This document shows positions 53,901 through 64,000 of a stretch of 64,000 nt of DNA, one piece after another. Within the stretch, counting starts at the first letter, position 1, and each line of letters starts with the position of its first letter. Position numbers and translations under genes: made by a program. Where the stretch lies: the NCBI GenBank assembly GCA_012656075.1, contig JAAKBF010000396.1, forward strand, positions 173,231 through 237,230, read 5' to 3'. The DNA is from Phytophthora hibernalis. Taxonomy: Eukaryota > Oomycota > Peronosporomycetes > Peronosporales > Peronosporaceae. The notes under the pieces are model-generated. The model was not told the DNA's origin. It did not search any database and was given only the letters and a program-made list of their open reading frames with translations.

Positions 53901-56900
53901 GTGACGGTTTGTACGCCGAGTCGAAGTTGGGTGTGGAGAGTCTCATAGGTAAATGGTACTCAGAGGGCTGGAACGAGTAGCTTTCAATTGTTGGTGCCAT
54001 GATCGGCTGGACACGTGGGACGGGTCTGATGTCAGCGAACAATGTGGTTGCTGCTGGCTTGGAAACTATGGGAATGCGTACTTTCAGCACGACGGAAATG
54101 GGCTTTAACCTGAGCGATTTGATGCATCCTACCATTGCCGACCACGCGGCTGAGTTACCGATCTTTGCGGACCTGACTGGTGGCATGGCGCGGATGAGCG
54201 ACCTGAAGGACCAGATTGATTCCATTCGTGCCGATATCATGATGAAGGCCAAGGTACAGGCGTCTATCCATGATGCATTGGTGAAGGACAAAAAGATGCT
54301 AGCTCTGCCATCGAAGAAGCCGTCGGCTGTCCTCAGCTCGAAGAAGTTTTCTCCCGCGCGAACTTGTCAAGCTACTACTGTAATACGTTCCCGGAGTTGT
54401 CGGGTGTGGTGGAGCTGTCCACGTCAGCTAAGCAGGCGATGCTGTGTGGCATGCTGGACCTGCGCCAAGTTGTTGTTGTAACAGGTTTCGGTGAGGTGGG
54501 TCCGTGGGGTAACTCGCGCACACGCTGGGAAATGGAGTCGTACGGCGAGTTCTCGCTTGAAGGTTGCATCGAGTTGGCCTGGTTGACGGACCGCATCGTG
54601 TTCGAAAAGGGTAAATGGGTGGATGCAAAGACGAAGGAGGTTGTGTCGGACCACGAGGTAAAGTCTTGCTTCGAGGAGGACATCTTGAAGCACTCAGGTA
54701 TCCGCATTGTGGAACCGGAGCTGTTCGATGGGTACGACCCGAAGAACAGATGATCCTTCATCAAGTGGCCATTGACCAGAAGATGTCGCCGATCGAGGTG
54801 GCTGACCGCGAGGAGGCTTTGGATTTCCGCAAGGAGTTGGGCGAGGAGAACGTGGACATGTTCCAGAATGCGTCGGGTGCATGGATGATTCGTCTGCGCA
54901 AGAGCTCAGTTCTGAACATCCCCGTGCGCTTTCCTTCGACCGCTTCGTCGCCGGCCAAATTCCGACAGGCTGGAGTGCCCAGCGCTTGGGTCTGTCAAAG
55001 GACCTAGCTGATGCGGTGGACCCTATCACGCTGTACGCACTGGCTTCGACGATGGATGCGTTCGTCGCAGCCGGTGTTACGGACCCGTACGAGTTTTACC
55101 AGTACGTACACGTCTCGGAGATCGGCAACACCTCTGGAGGGAGTATCGGCGGTATGCGCGCGTTCACTCAAATCTACAAGGACCGCATGCTGGGCAAACC
55201 TGCTCCGAGCGATGCTCTTCAGGAGGCTTCATCAACACTCCTCCTGCATGGGTGAACATGCTTTTGCTGAGTTCGTCTGGATCAAGACCCCGGTCGGTGC
55301 TTGCACTACAGCAGCTCAGTCTTTGGACATTGCTGTTGAGACCATCAAGAGTGGTAAGGCACGCACGTGCATCGTTGGTGGTTTCGACGACTACGGCGAG
55401 GAGAGTGCGTTCGAGTTCGCACAGATGAAGGCGACAAGTGACTCAGTGAAGGAGACCAGCATAGGTCGTGAACCGAAGGAAATGTGTCGACCTTGCTCAA
55501 GTACTCTAGACGGCTTTATGGAGAGTCAAGGCGCTGGCATTCAGTTGGTGATGGATGCGCAGCTTGCACTGGAAATGGGCCTGCCGATCTACGGAATCGT
55601 TGCACTGACCAACACGGCGACCGACAAGAACGGACGATCAGTGCCGACTCCTGGCCAAGGTATCCTGACCACGGCTCGTGGGATCCCTACTTCGAAGACC
55701 TCGCCGTTGCTGAACGTGGAGTATCGTCGCCGTCAGTTTGACGACGAGCTGAGTAGTATTGAGAGATGGTACGCGCGTGAGAAAGTTTTGATCGATGGAG
55801 ATGACTCTCGTGTGGCATTCCTGGATGAGATGAAGGTGGGCAAGGTGCAGGCCGCGCAGAAATTGTGGGGTGATTCATTTCACAAGGGACGAATGGACAT
55901 CGCTCCTCTTCGTGGCGCGTTGAGTGTGTGGAATTTGGACATTGACGACTTGGGGGCTGCTAGTTTTCACGCCACCAGCACCAAGGCCAATGACAAGAAC
56001 GAGAGCGAGGTGGTGCACAAGCAGATGGCGCATCTGGGTCGTTCCCCGGGTAACCCGCTTCCCGTGATCTGTCCGAAGAATTTGACCGGCCATCCGAAGG
56101 CTGCCACCGCAGCCTGGATGCTCAATGGAGCGTTGCAGGTGCTGAACACGGGGTTGATCCCTGGCAACCGGCAACTAGACAACTCGTGGCAGACGCTGCG
56201 CAAGTACAGCCATCTTTTCTACCCGAACCGGAGCTTGCAGACTGGTGGGATTAAGGCCGTCACCCTGAAGAGCTTCGGCTTTGGACAAGTGAGCGATGAA
56301 GTGGTGTTAGTCCACCCGGACTGTTTGTTGTCGACGCTGCCATCTGAGGAATTCCAGCTCTACGCAATTCGCCGTGAAAAGCGCCAGGTCAAGATGAACT
56401 CGTACGCTCAGCGCGTGATCACCGGCAAGCACGCGCACATTCAAGTGAAGAATGAAGCACCCTACTCGCCAGCCCAGGAGAGCAGTGTGTACCTGAATTC
56501 GACGGCTCGTGCTGCGTACAACCCAACGTCGCAGACTTGGAGCTTTAGCGGCGTGGATGCAAACGAGAAGCGCCGACCGCGCGCTGAGAAGCGGGTAAAG
56601 AAGGCGAAAGCTGCCCCGGAAGCAGTAGCAGCATCATCGAAGAAGACGGACACGCATTCGACGGACACGTCGTCGACCTTGTTGACTGCCATCATCAACC
56701 AAGCAGCGACCGATCTTGGTCTGACGTCGAAGTACTTGGGCGTGGACGTCGAGCCCGTGGCCAAGTTCGAGAACCTGAACGACCGCGAGGACTTCATCCG
56801 CCGCAACTTCACGGACCAGGAGATGGCGTACTGCTACTGCGCACCACATCCTGCTGCAAGCTTTGCAGGTCGTTGGGCAGCGAAAGAGGCAGTGATCAAG

Positions 56901-57121
56901 GCCATCTCGAGCACCGCTCCAGCAGAACTGAACCTCCGGAAGGTGCCGGCGCTCCGCTGCACGAAATCGAAATCATCATGACGGCTTCAGGTGCGCCGTC
57001 CGTGCTGCTGTCAGGTCTCCCGTTGCAGATCTTCAATAGGCTCGATCTGTCGAAGATCAGTGTGTCCATCAGCCACTCGGGCGAGTTCGCTGTCGCGCAG
57101 GTCGTCGCTAGCTTTGAGTAA
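44966..57121 (+). pseudogene. FAS: Single-chain fungal-type fatty acid synthase with tandem ACPs, heavily broken
   Basis: All domains of a fused beta-alpha type I FAS are present in order: acetyltransferase (GGQG, then GHSQG with Ser at 45380); enoyl reductase (VMVAGMTPTT, GGRAGGHHSFEDFHQP, ~46.3-47.6 kb); dehydratase (NPIH at 49287, IMHGLW); malonyl/palmitoyl transferase (FTGQGS, GHSLGEYAG with Ser at 50025); two ACPs (GKSAVQNEI with pantetheine Ser at 51301 and 51860); ketoreductase (YAESK, Tyr at 53912); ketosynthase (GACTTAA, Cys at 55302); and a phosphopantetheinyl transferase (GVDVE, WAAKEAVIK) ending at 57121. The span fits ~4050 codons. About 20 frame shifts occur and six in-frame TAG codons (45896, 50844, 51896, 52883, 52922, 53978). 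Every catalytic residue I can see is kept. The true start may lie upstream of 44966. Confidence 0.85.
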
Positions 57122-57420
57122 AACATCCATTGTGAATACAATGGAAAGGTTTGTCTGCCAATGTAGTACTGCCCTCAACACTTTTTAAACCATACTTTGT
57201 GATCGGAATACGTGCCAACATGGCGACGACACTTTCGTTAGGAGACGCTACCGCGGTACCTACACGTACTTCTCGCAGGCTTCGGGAGTGCCGGTTTGAT
57301 CGTCGCGAGCCACAAACAAATACGGAAGTATGCCCAATATCCAAATTATTAATAATACCGGTATGATAGTCTTTTTTCTCTCTATTCTCGTGGTAATGCT
57401 CATGTCATCATTCGAGATCA

Positions 57421-57826
57421 AAACGTGCGGTTTGGGGTCCATTTGGATATTTTCACCGTAAGATTGAAACCTACTGTGTTTTGTCATTCAGTACATAGTG
57501 TAGCTGGTCGCCAGGTTCCCGACCCTCTTTGCCGGTACCCTGGTTGGCAACTTGCTGCTCGCCAGGTACCCTGCCCTTTTGCAGTGTACCCGGGTTTGCA
57601 GTAGTTTCCTTCTTCTCTCAGAAAGTTGCCGCGTCCGCACCTAGGTAGTCAAGGCTGGGTAGTGACGTCCCTCAGCGCGAGGAATACGATTAGCCACCAG
57701 ACCGCTACTGGCATTCTTACAGATAGGAACGAGGAGGAGGATACATTATCGGCGACCGTCACCCCGGGAAGGGTTTTGGGTTGTATCCCGCAAGTAACCG
57801 TATAAGATTGAAACCTACCGTGTTTT
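57421..57826 (+). repeat. MITE-related direct repeats
   Basis: CCGTAAGATTGAAACCTACTGTGTTT at 57456-57481 follows CGGTTTGGGGTCC, as in the 35.3 kb element. A second copy, TATAAGATTGAAACCTACCGTGTTTT, lies at 57801-57826 in the same orientation. Between them are short repeats of CGCCAGGT and CCGGTACCCTG. These look like fragments of the element at 35324-35635 or solo ends. Confidence 0.5.
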
Positions 57827-57829
57827 AAC

Positions 57830-58540
57830 GAGAAATGTTAACTGCACTATTGTAGAAGTATGACCTGCCCCTTGGCCAACGGACATGAAGGAAGACTGCT
57901 GGAAGTAGCGCGGGAGGCGACGACGGACGTGGTGTGGAGCACGGCAGTGGTGTCTGTGGCGACGATGTACGGAAGGTGGCAGACAGTGAAGTGAGCCAGC
58001 GGGCTGAGGCCACCGGATGAAGGCAGACGTGCGTTGAAGTTGCACGGATGGAATATCGTCGGAGGGAAGACGTGCGAGGACGAGTACTGAAGAGAGCAGA
58101 CGAGAAGGAGAGGCGACGGCGGTGAAGCGAACGAGGGGCCAGGAGGTCATGGAAGTTGTTGAGTCGACACGAAGAGATAGAGGTGCAGATTGAGTAAAGA
58201 GGCGATGTAGTTGGAGTTAGTATAGGCGACGGGGAGGCTACGGTAGATTGGAGGATCGCGAGCGGAGGTCGCCGCTCGACTCTCAGTTGAGATTGTGCTC
58301 AGGATTGAGAACAGTGAAGACCAACAAGAAGGTTGCGCCGAAACACGGGTTACGAAAGCTTAAGGTGAGGTGTAGGAGGCAGGGCAGCGTTCAGAGAGCG
58401 AGAGGCCAGTAGGGTGACGAGGACTGTGGTTAGTGACCACAGGGCAGGGCGAACTGAGTGTTGTCGCCCCGAGCGACGGACAAAGGGGACTTGCGAGTGC
58501 GTACGCGTAACATGCCCTGGAGTCCACCACTGCATATGAA
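57830..58540. other. Purine-biased block (G/A-rich on the plus strand)
   Basis: About 700 bp with marked G+A excess on one strand and GAGGCGACG/GAGAGGCGA-like recurring words, no conserved frame, and a sharp composition change from the AT-rich DNA on both sides. It begins directly after the second MITE-related piece. It may be the inside of an old transposon or an untranslated RNA; neither is shown. Confidence 0.35.
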
Positions 58541-60304
58541 ATGCGTGAAAAGTATCACTTGAGTCGTATAACTACTGTACGTTTGTTAGCTATTATAATA
58601 GCTAAAAAACTTAAAAGTATTTTAGCCGTACAATCAAAAGGAACGCAGTCGATGGACGCCACGAGGTATTAAGTTTGGAAGAATATTAGTTATTAATACC
58701 AGTTGCGGTCCACAGCTACTAATTTGGCGAGGATTTCTGCATTAGATTTAGGAAATTTGGAGTACTTAATACAATTCGCTTTTACGGGAAACGTTATGTG
58801 TATTTGAAAATCTTACGTGAGCAAACGTTGGTTTACTACTGTACAGTAGCAAGTTACTACACGTGTGACACACTCTGCTAAACTGATCAAAAGATTTGCC
58901 GAGTTGGAAAGGCAAATGTTCCCGCCAAGCCAAGCAGGCGACTGTCGGACAGATTCGCAAAGTGTGAATCGCAATCAGTGGAAACTTCAAACACAACATG
59001 GATCGTACTATTAATACCCCTCGTTATGCGCAGTGGGTTCGGCAAAGTGATTTGCAGAGGGACTACATATAGAACAAAACCGAGCCTCTAAACTCAGAGT
59101 ACGCTTCATGTATTTACATACGGCTGACGAAGCGACCTTGCGGATAAGTCACAGGACGCCTCACGATTATTTTATTTTTATTTTATTAAAATAAATTAAC
59201 GTTAGCACAATTTGTTTCCTTGCTAACAAATGTATCAAAACCACTAATTTCAATACAGTGCGCAAATATACGTGTATGCTGGCGCCGATGGCTATTAATA
59301 CGAGCAGGGCGAATACAAGATTTCTTTCCCAAAGGCATAATTCATTATGGTATGATTCTCTGTGAGGTTTTGCTGCGACAATTCAACGCAAGGCGAAGAA
59401 CACCAATTATTATTAATAAGGTGTGCGTCCACGGTGTATAATCCACCATCAGTCACTACATGTACAGCACATGCACTCCGAGCCGTTTTGAACAGGAAAG
59501 GTACAGTTCAGTGTACCGGTCCATTTCTGTGAAAGCAGATGTGTAGTACCAGTGTACCACCGACCTACAGCGATTTTGTTTTCGACCGCATCGTCAAAAC
59601 GACTCCATGCCAAACTTCCTTGACGTAAGCCTTTGACTTAGCCTAAAAGCTCGATGCACTATTATTAATAATAGTCGCTACGTACATGTACCGGTAGTGC
59701 ATTGCACAAATGGTAGCACACACACTGCGATATAATAGTCGCACTGCACCGAATATCGTGGCTTTGCGCGAAGAGGTATAAAACGGTACATGTAGTTTTA
59801 CCATTCCACGCTAATGGTCACATGATACAATCTACGATGTGCAGAGGGATTGTGCGGCAACAACTGCAGCGTCAACGTGGTTGTATTCTGTTCCAACAGC
59901 GCTAATAATTGGAAAATGACTATTATTACAAACTGGATTCACTTGGTTTTGTAAGTGGGCTAAATATTGGCCCTTTTCTACTACAAAATTGAGGAGGGTG
60001 AATCTCAATTCGCTCGGCAAGCCGAAACAACGCCTGTGGTTTAAAGATCCGTGTGCGCAGCACGCGGGCAAACCCAGGACCAAGCAGGGTCACACCTTGA
60101 TCGGCTTAGGGTTGTGTCACCGCTCTCAGGGTTTTCAAGGGTGAGGCTCGGGTGTAGTTTCCTGCCGGCATCTCCGACTTCTATGTTTTGTAACTGATGA
60201 CATCCGCTCCTCAGTTTGTATAAATAGTCTGTCCTAATAATTGGTGCCTCACTTTCCTGTCAGAGCCTTGGCTCCCAATTTTACTTCTGTGAGGAGAGGA
60301 AGTC

Positions 60305-60320
60305 GGCCATTTCACAATTT
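60305..60320 (+). promoter_or_regulatory. Oomycete initiator-like element of the second NLP copy
   Basis: GGCCATTTCACAATTT matches about 14 of 16 positions of the oomycete Inr pattern and lies 32 bases before the in-frame upstream end of the copy's start region, 47 bases before the Met at 60352. It aligns with 37264-37279. Confidence 0.6.
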
Positions 60321-60351
60321 GCCCACCCGGACGGATCGTCCCGTACCAACG

Positions 60352-61333
60352 ATGAAGGCCTACGTCGTCATATACGCCGCTTTGATCGCCGTTGCTGCCG
60401 TGCAAGGCCAACAGGAGCAAGACCAACAGGAGCAAGACCAATCGTCTGTTGAAGTGACGACCAAACCGGAAGTGAAATACATCGACTACTCGTCTCTGAA
60501 AAATTTCACGAGGGCACCATCGGTTGATCAAACCTCGTCCGGGTCAGGGACTCAGCCTATCGTTCCGATCTCAACGAGGCCGGACCCACGTGCGACAGAA
60601 GCCCCGACGCCCGAACCGACTTTGCCGCCAACGCCTGCACCAACGCCTGCGCCCACTCCGGCCCCACCTCCATTTGAGGTGAAGTGGATCGGTCACGATG
60701 AAGTAAAACCATTCCCTCAGCCTGAGCCTGTCACGATCTCCGAGAGGGCTGGTGTCAAGTTCAAACCCCAGATCCAGATCAGGACGGGATGCAATCCGTA
60801 CCCGGTTGTGAACGATCTTGGCGAGACTGGTGGTGGTCTCAAACCAACCGGAAAATCCAGAGGTAAATGCGCAGGTTCTGGCCATGGCTCGCAAGTCTAT
60901 GGGCGTTCAACCTGGCACAACGATATGTGGGCCATCATGTATTCCTGGTACTTCCCAAGGACTCGCCGTCTCCTGGACTGGGGCACCGCCACGACTGGGA
61001 GCACGTCGTCGTGTTCATAGACAACCCGGAAGTGCCGGAGCCAAAGATCATGGGTTGCTCAGCATCGTCCCACAGCGGGTACGCGAAGTATAACCCGTGT
61101 CCGCCGTGGGTCATTGACGGCACCAGCGTCAAGGTTCGCTACAAACACAGTTGGCCGATCAACCACGACCTGGACACGACTGGAGACGCTGGTACCTTCC
61201 AAGACCTTATCATGTGGGACCAAATGACGGACAACGCTCGCAGCGCCCTGAACTCAGCGAGTTTCGGCGATGCCAACACGCCCATGAACGACGGGAACTT
61301 CCCAATAAGGTTGCGGCGGCCTGGCCATTCTAG
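60352..61333 (+). pseudogene. Second NLP (NPP1-type) copy, frame-broken
   Basis: Begins with the same signal peptide (two substitutions) as 36264-37232, then has a duplicated QEQDQ unit (EQDQQEQDQ) absent from the other copy, the same Thr/Pro linker and the NPP1 domain. Compared with the intact copy it lacks one base near 60957, before the heptapeptide motif, and is shifted again near 61303, so neither the motif nor the C-terminus is in frame with the start. Similarity extends ~110 bp upstream (to about 60243) and ends at the stop equivalent at 61333. As written it cannot make a full NLP. If the breaks are sequence errors it would be a second functional gene. Confidence 0.85.
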
Positions 61334-61995
61334 ACGACGGGCGCTATTTGTCAGTTTTGCGTGAAGCACGATTTTCGGTCATTCCTTAGATATCAAGGTG
61401 TCAGTGGGTAGCCTTTCAAAGTTTAACAGCAATAGTCACAAATGAATTGATGGGGTCGTTCTCACTGCAAGTAGTTCTCACTCATTTTGCCATCACTACG
61501 TCGACCTAGTCCGCGAAATATACCCAGTGAATATTAATACTACTAGTATTGTGCTTTGCAGATGTTTTTGCAAAACGGGCTATTTAAACTGAGTTTTGCA
61601 AATATGCGAAGTCTTAATTACGACTTGTCAGCTTTATTAAAAGTCTGTTGTATGCCAGTACAAAGAGAATTACAGCCAGACGCTAGAATTAAGGCCAGTG
61701 AATCCGGAAATGCCGTTTCAAAAGCGCATTTCCGACCCAATTCATCCAAAACAGACATGAGCAACTCAGCAGTTTAGATTAAGTATCAGGCAACCGTTGG
61801 ATGGAAAACCAGCTAAGGAGACAAGGTTGTCTACAACCCTAGCCTGTAACGAAGCTGAGCAAACCGAACCACGGTACTCCTCTTGTTTTGTTCACAGTTA
61901 CGGGTGCGAACACGGTTTACCGGTTTACCGTCTTCCACCAAAACCTCGAGAAGCAACGAAGCAAAACGCCAAGTTCTGGTTTTTCAGGTTCGTTT
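61334..61995. other. Intergenic spacer
   Basis: AT-rich spacer after the NLP copy with a TATTAATA-type word near 61531. I see no supported gene or repeat. Confidence 0.4.
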
Positions 61996-63160
61996 TCATA
62001 GCCTGTCGACGGAGGCGATTGCTGCGGGTTCCAACGAATCTTCGTTTGTTCGCGCTCTCATTGGTTGTAATCTCTCGAGACCCTTCACGATAAGCCGCAT
62101 GATCCAAGAGGCATGGCGAAGCCTCACATACCGACCATTTTCTATCCTACAGCTCGGCACACAGAACAACAGAACCATCTTTCCGTGCGACTCATACAGT
62201 CCTTGGGGTACTTTTAGGGCTTCCAGCTGGCTTGATAGTTTGACTTCTACCGCTTTTGCCAGCTCTACCTGTTTAGCCATCTCGTTCCGCATCGAAGCGT
62301 CCGCGCCAATCCTCACACTCGCGATTCGCTTCTCAGCTTCCACTACCACCAAAAATGCCTTCTTTTCGGCTTCAGCAGCCATTTTGGTGCTGGCTGTCTG
62401 TAGTTGACGGTTCAACTTTTTCTCCATTGAATTGACATCGGCTGTCACACGTTCACGCACAGCGTTCTCCAGCTTGTAATTAAACTCCAGCACGCGTTTG
62501 TCCAGCTTTGTCTCCAGTGTAGCAATACCAGATTCGGTATGTTCACGAGCGTCTGCCATTAAAGCCTCAAGTTATTTTGCGTGCGAGTCTCGCACTCGTT
62601 TACCTGGGTCGAGACGGCGTGTAGCCCCTGCTGTTGGGTGTGTTCGACGCGCTCGTGAATGCGAGACTCAAGGACGGATACGTGCTGCGCGGCCTTTACC
62701 TCTACTGCCGCATCAAAGGATGCCTGATCTGTGGTCATAGCTTCTTGGGTTGTTCTTCGCATGCTTGGGCTATGTTATCAGGGGCGATTAGCTGCGAGTT
62801 AGCTACATGAATATCCACAGCTTTATCCAAGCGAGCCCGGGCTTCGATGAGATTCGCCTCTGCTGTATCTGCACGAGCAATAATTGCTTGAACGGCTTCC
62901 GCTACCTGATTGCTACTGATCTGGAGAATGTCTTCTTGTAGGGTGAATTTCGCCAATGGTGAACTTGCGATGGATGGTCCGCCACGTCCTCCAAACTCTG
63001 AGCCCCAGTATTTGCAGCAAACGCGTGCATCATGATCACCTCGGGTTGAGCTGAATCCCGCTAGAGCCGCACTGAGCAATTTCCGTCTTGCCCAACCGTA
63101 TCGCGAGGAAAGGAAGAGGTTCTGTCGTTTCAAAGAGGTTCGTTCCTTTAAGTACGACAC
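61996..63160 (-). pseudogene. Coiled-coil protein gene, frame-broken, unrecognised
   Basis: Three consecutive frames on the minus strand, joined by shifts near 62750 and 62560, give a largely helical product. It has a head with SEFGGRGGPSIASSPLAKF, then Ala/Glu/Gln-rich heptad-like stretches (VAEAVQAIIARADTAEANLIEARARLD, KLDKRVLEFNYKLENAV, MEKKLNRQLQTASTKMAAEAEKK) and a basic tail. No enzyme motif is seen. The long coiled coil suggests a structural or scaffold protein. It could be a host gene with sequence errors or the remains of a transposon-borne gene. Confidence 0.4.
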
Positions 63161-64000
63161 GAACCGAACCTGTTTAACCTCGAGAACCAGGGGTCGTGTT
63201 CGGTGCCTTTCAGCCTAGAGACAACCCACGTTTAGCAACGTAAACCCCCTGTTATATTATTAGTAATACTTGCAGGAGCTACAAGATCATCGTTTGACAA
63301 AGTCAACAACGAAACGTATCGCCTTTGACAATCTGCCACTTTACCTCAAGCAATGCTAAGCCATCGCAAGAGCTGTTGTAAAGCGAAGTATTATTGTTCT
63401 ACGCCAATCCGTTCATTAAATGTGGCTTGTCTTAGAAGATCAAAGCTTGTTACAGTATGCAGATAACTAGAATCATTAGTACTAGCCAATAAAGAAAAAT
63501 CGCAGCATACCGCTTTATGAAAGTAACGATCCAGTGCAAACGGAACAATGTGATACTGGATCCCCGAGGGCGGTGTGCAGTTGCCCTCGCTGTTATTACG
63601 GCGATCTTCACCCCACCTAGACCGCCCCACAACCACCCACGAGAACGTCGTATACCGATGGAAGCCCTACACGATACGAGAGGCGCGCGCCTTGCGAGTC
63701 TTACTGATCAATTTGCGCGTGGCGTCAGAGCACTCATGGCCGCATCGACGTAGCACGTAGTACGACACTTCAGCAGACTGTTGTACGAATATAGAGAGCA
63801 GGTTAGTCGATGCCGGCGGCGCGATCTCCGCGGAGCTTCCGCAAGGAAGGAGGCAGGTCGCTTTTACGCACTTCGTTAAAGAATATTCGTTGTAGTAGGT
63901 AGTAAATAAAGCAGAAAATGAGGCTCTGTTTTACCCAGTGCGACAAGTCGGTTTTAGAAATGATGAAGTCTGAAATAGAACTCTAAAATAGAGGTAAACA
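63161..64000. other. Terminal segment without supported genes
   Basis: AT-moderate DNA to the window edge. A short frame at 63517-63753 has no recognisable feature. Nothing else is supported. Confidence 0.4.

Larger units (their letters stand above)
57122..60304. other. Gene-poor AT-rich segment with repeat pieces
   Basis: No supported gene. Contains the MITE-related pieces, a purine-biased block, TATTAATA/ACATGTAC palindromes (for example 59010, 59292, 59410, 59660-59690) and an AT-only tract at 59170-59200. Confidence 0.5.

Noticed and set aside
44966..57121. UAG reassigned to glutamine in this organism
   Set aside because: Other genes in the window end with TAG (Sec13, PEN-2, Snf7, the pectate lyase) and none has internal TAG, so a genome-wide code change is not supported; kept only as a remote option for readthrough.
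57815..58150. 111-residue minus-strand frame
   Set aside because: It comes from the pyrimidine-rich complement of the purine block and is low-complexity; no homology pattern.
1..64000. tRNA or rRNA genes, CRISPR arrays
   Set aside because: None was recognised on reading; the only tRNA-like sequence is the primer-binding match at 33750-33761, too short to be a gene. No regularly spaced repeats were seen.

Overview
The window looks like nuclear DNA of an oomycete, most likely a Phytophthora-type plant pathogen. The evidence is short GT-AG introns in otherwise compact GC-rich genes, eukaryotic housekeeping genes (Sec13, PIG-S, PEN-2, Snf7/CHMP4, Pat1, a mitochondrial uS9), a single-chain fungal-type fatty acid synthase, a family-3 pectate lyase, two NLP (NPP1-type) genes carrying the GHRHDWE heptapeptide, and oomycete-like initiator elements ahead of the NLP genes. 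The species cannot be named from the sequence alone.

Layout. 1-6.5 kb: two related multi-pass membrane protein genes (the first cut by the window edge and frame-broken) flank a Sec14-like/PH gene, all on the minus strand. 6.7-15.06 kb: a large inverted repeat with two ~3.7 kb arms around a ~0.96 kb unique centre. Each arm carries a seven-helix membrane protein gene pointing outward and a 220-residue Cys/His-motif protein gene pointing inward. 15.2-26.1 kb: a gene-dense housekeeping island with Pat1, PIG-S, a Pro/Tyr-rich repeat protein, PEN-2, Sec13, a membrane glycosyltransferase-like protein, Snf7 and mitochondrial uS9. 26.9-27.8 kb: a secreted pectate lyase. 29.0-34.2 kb: a Ty1/copia element on the minus strand with both LTRs and a CATAG target duplication. 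34.2-40.9 kb: AT-rich, gene-poor DNA with a MITE-like element, decayed repeats, hairpins and one intact NLP gene. 41.0-44.2 kb: an unusual PH/NTF2-like/C2-like/MAP-kinase fusion. 45.0-57.1 kb: the fatty acid synthase, with all its domains recognisable but broken by many frameshifts and six in-frame TAG codons. 57.1-64.0 kb: AT-rich repeat DNA with a frame-broken second NLP copy in the opposite orientation to the first and a broken coiled-coil gene.

Working together. The housekeeping genes act in the secretory pathway and mRNA turnover (COPII coat, GPI anchoring, gamma-secretase, ESCRT-III, decapping), but their adjacency looks incidental. The pectate lyase and NLP genes fit a plant-pathogen secretome and sit in or beside the repeat-rich, gene-poor segments, as expected of a two-compartment oomycete genome.

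Caution. Single-base frame breaks occur in nearly every conserved gene, often in homopolymers, so many probably reflect the sequence or assembly and not gene death. The nonsense codons confined to the synthase are harder to explain that way.
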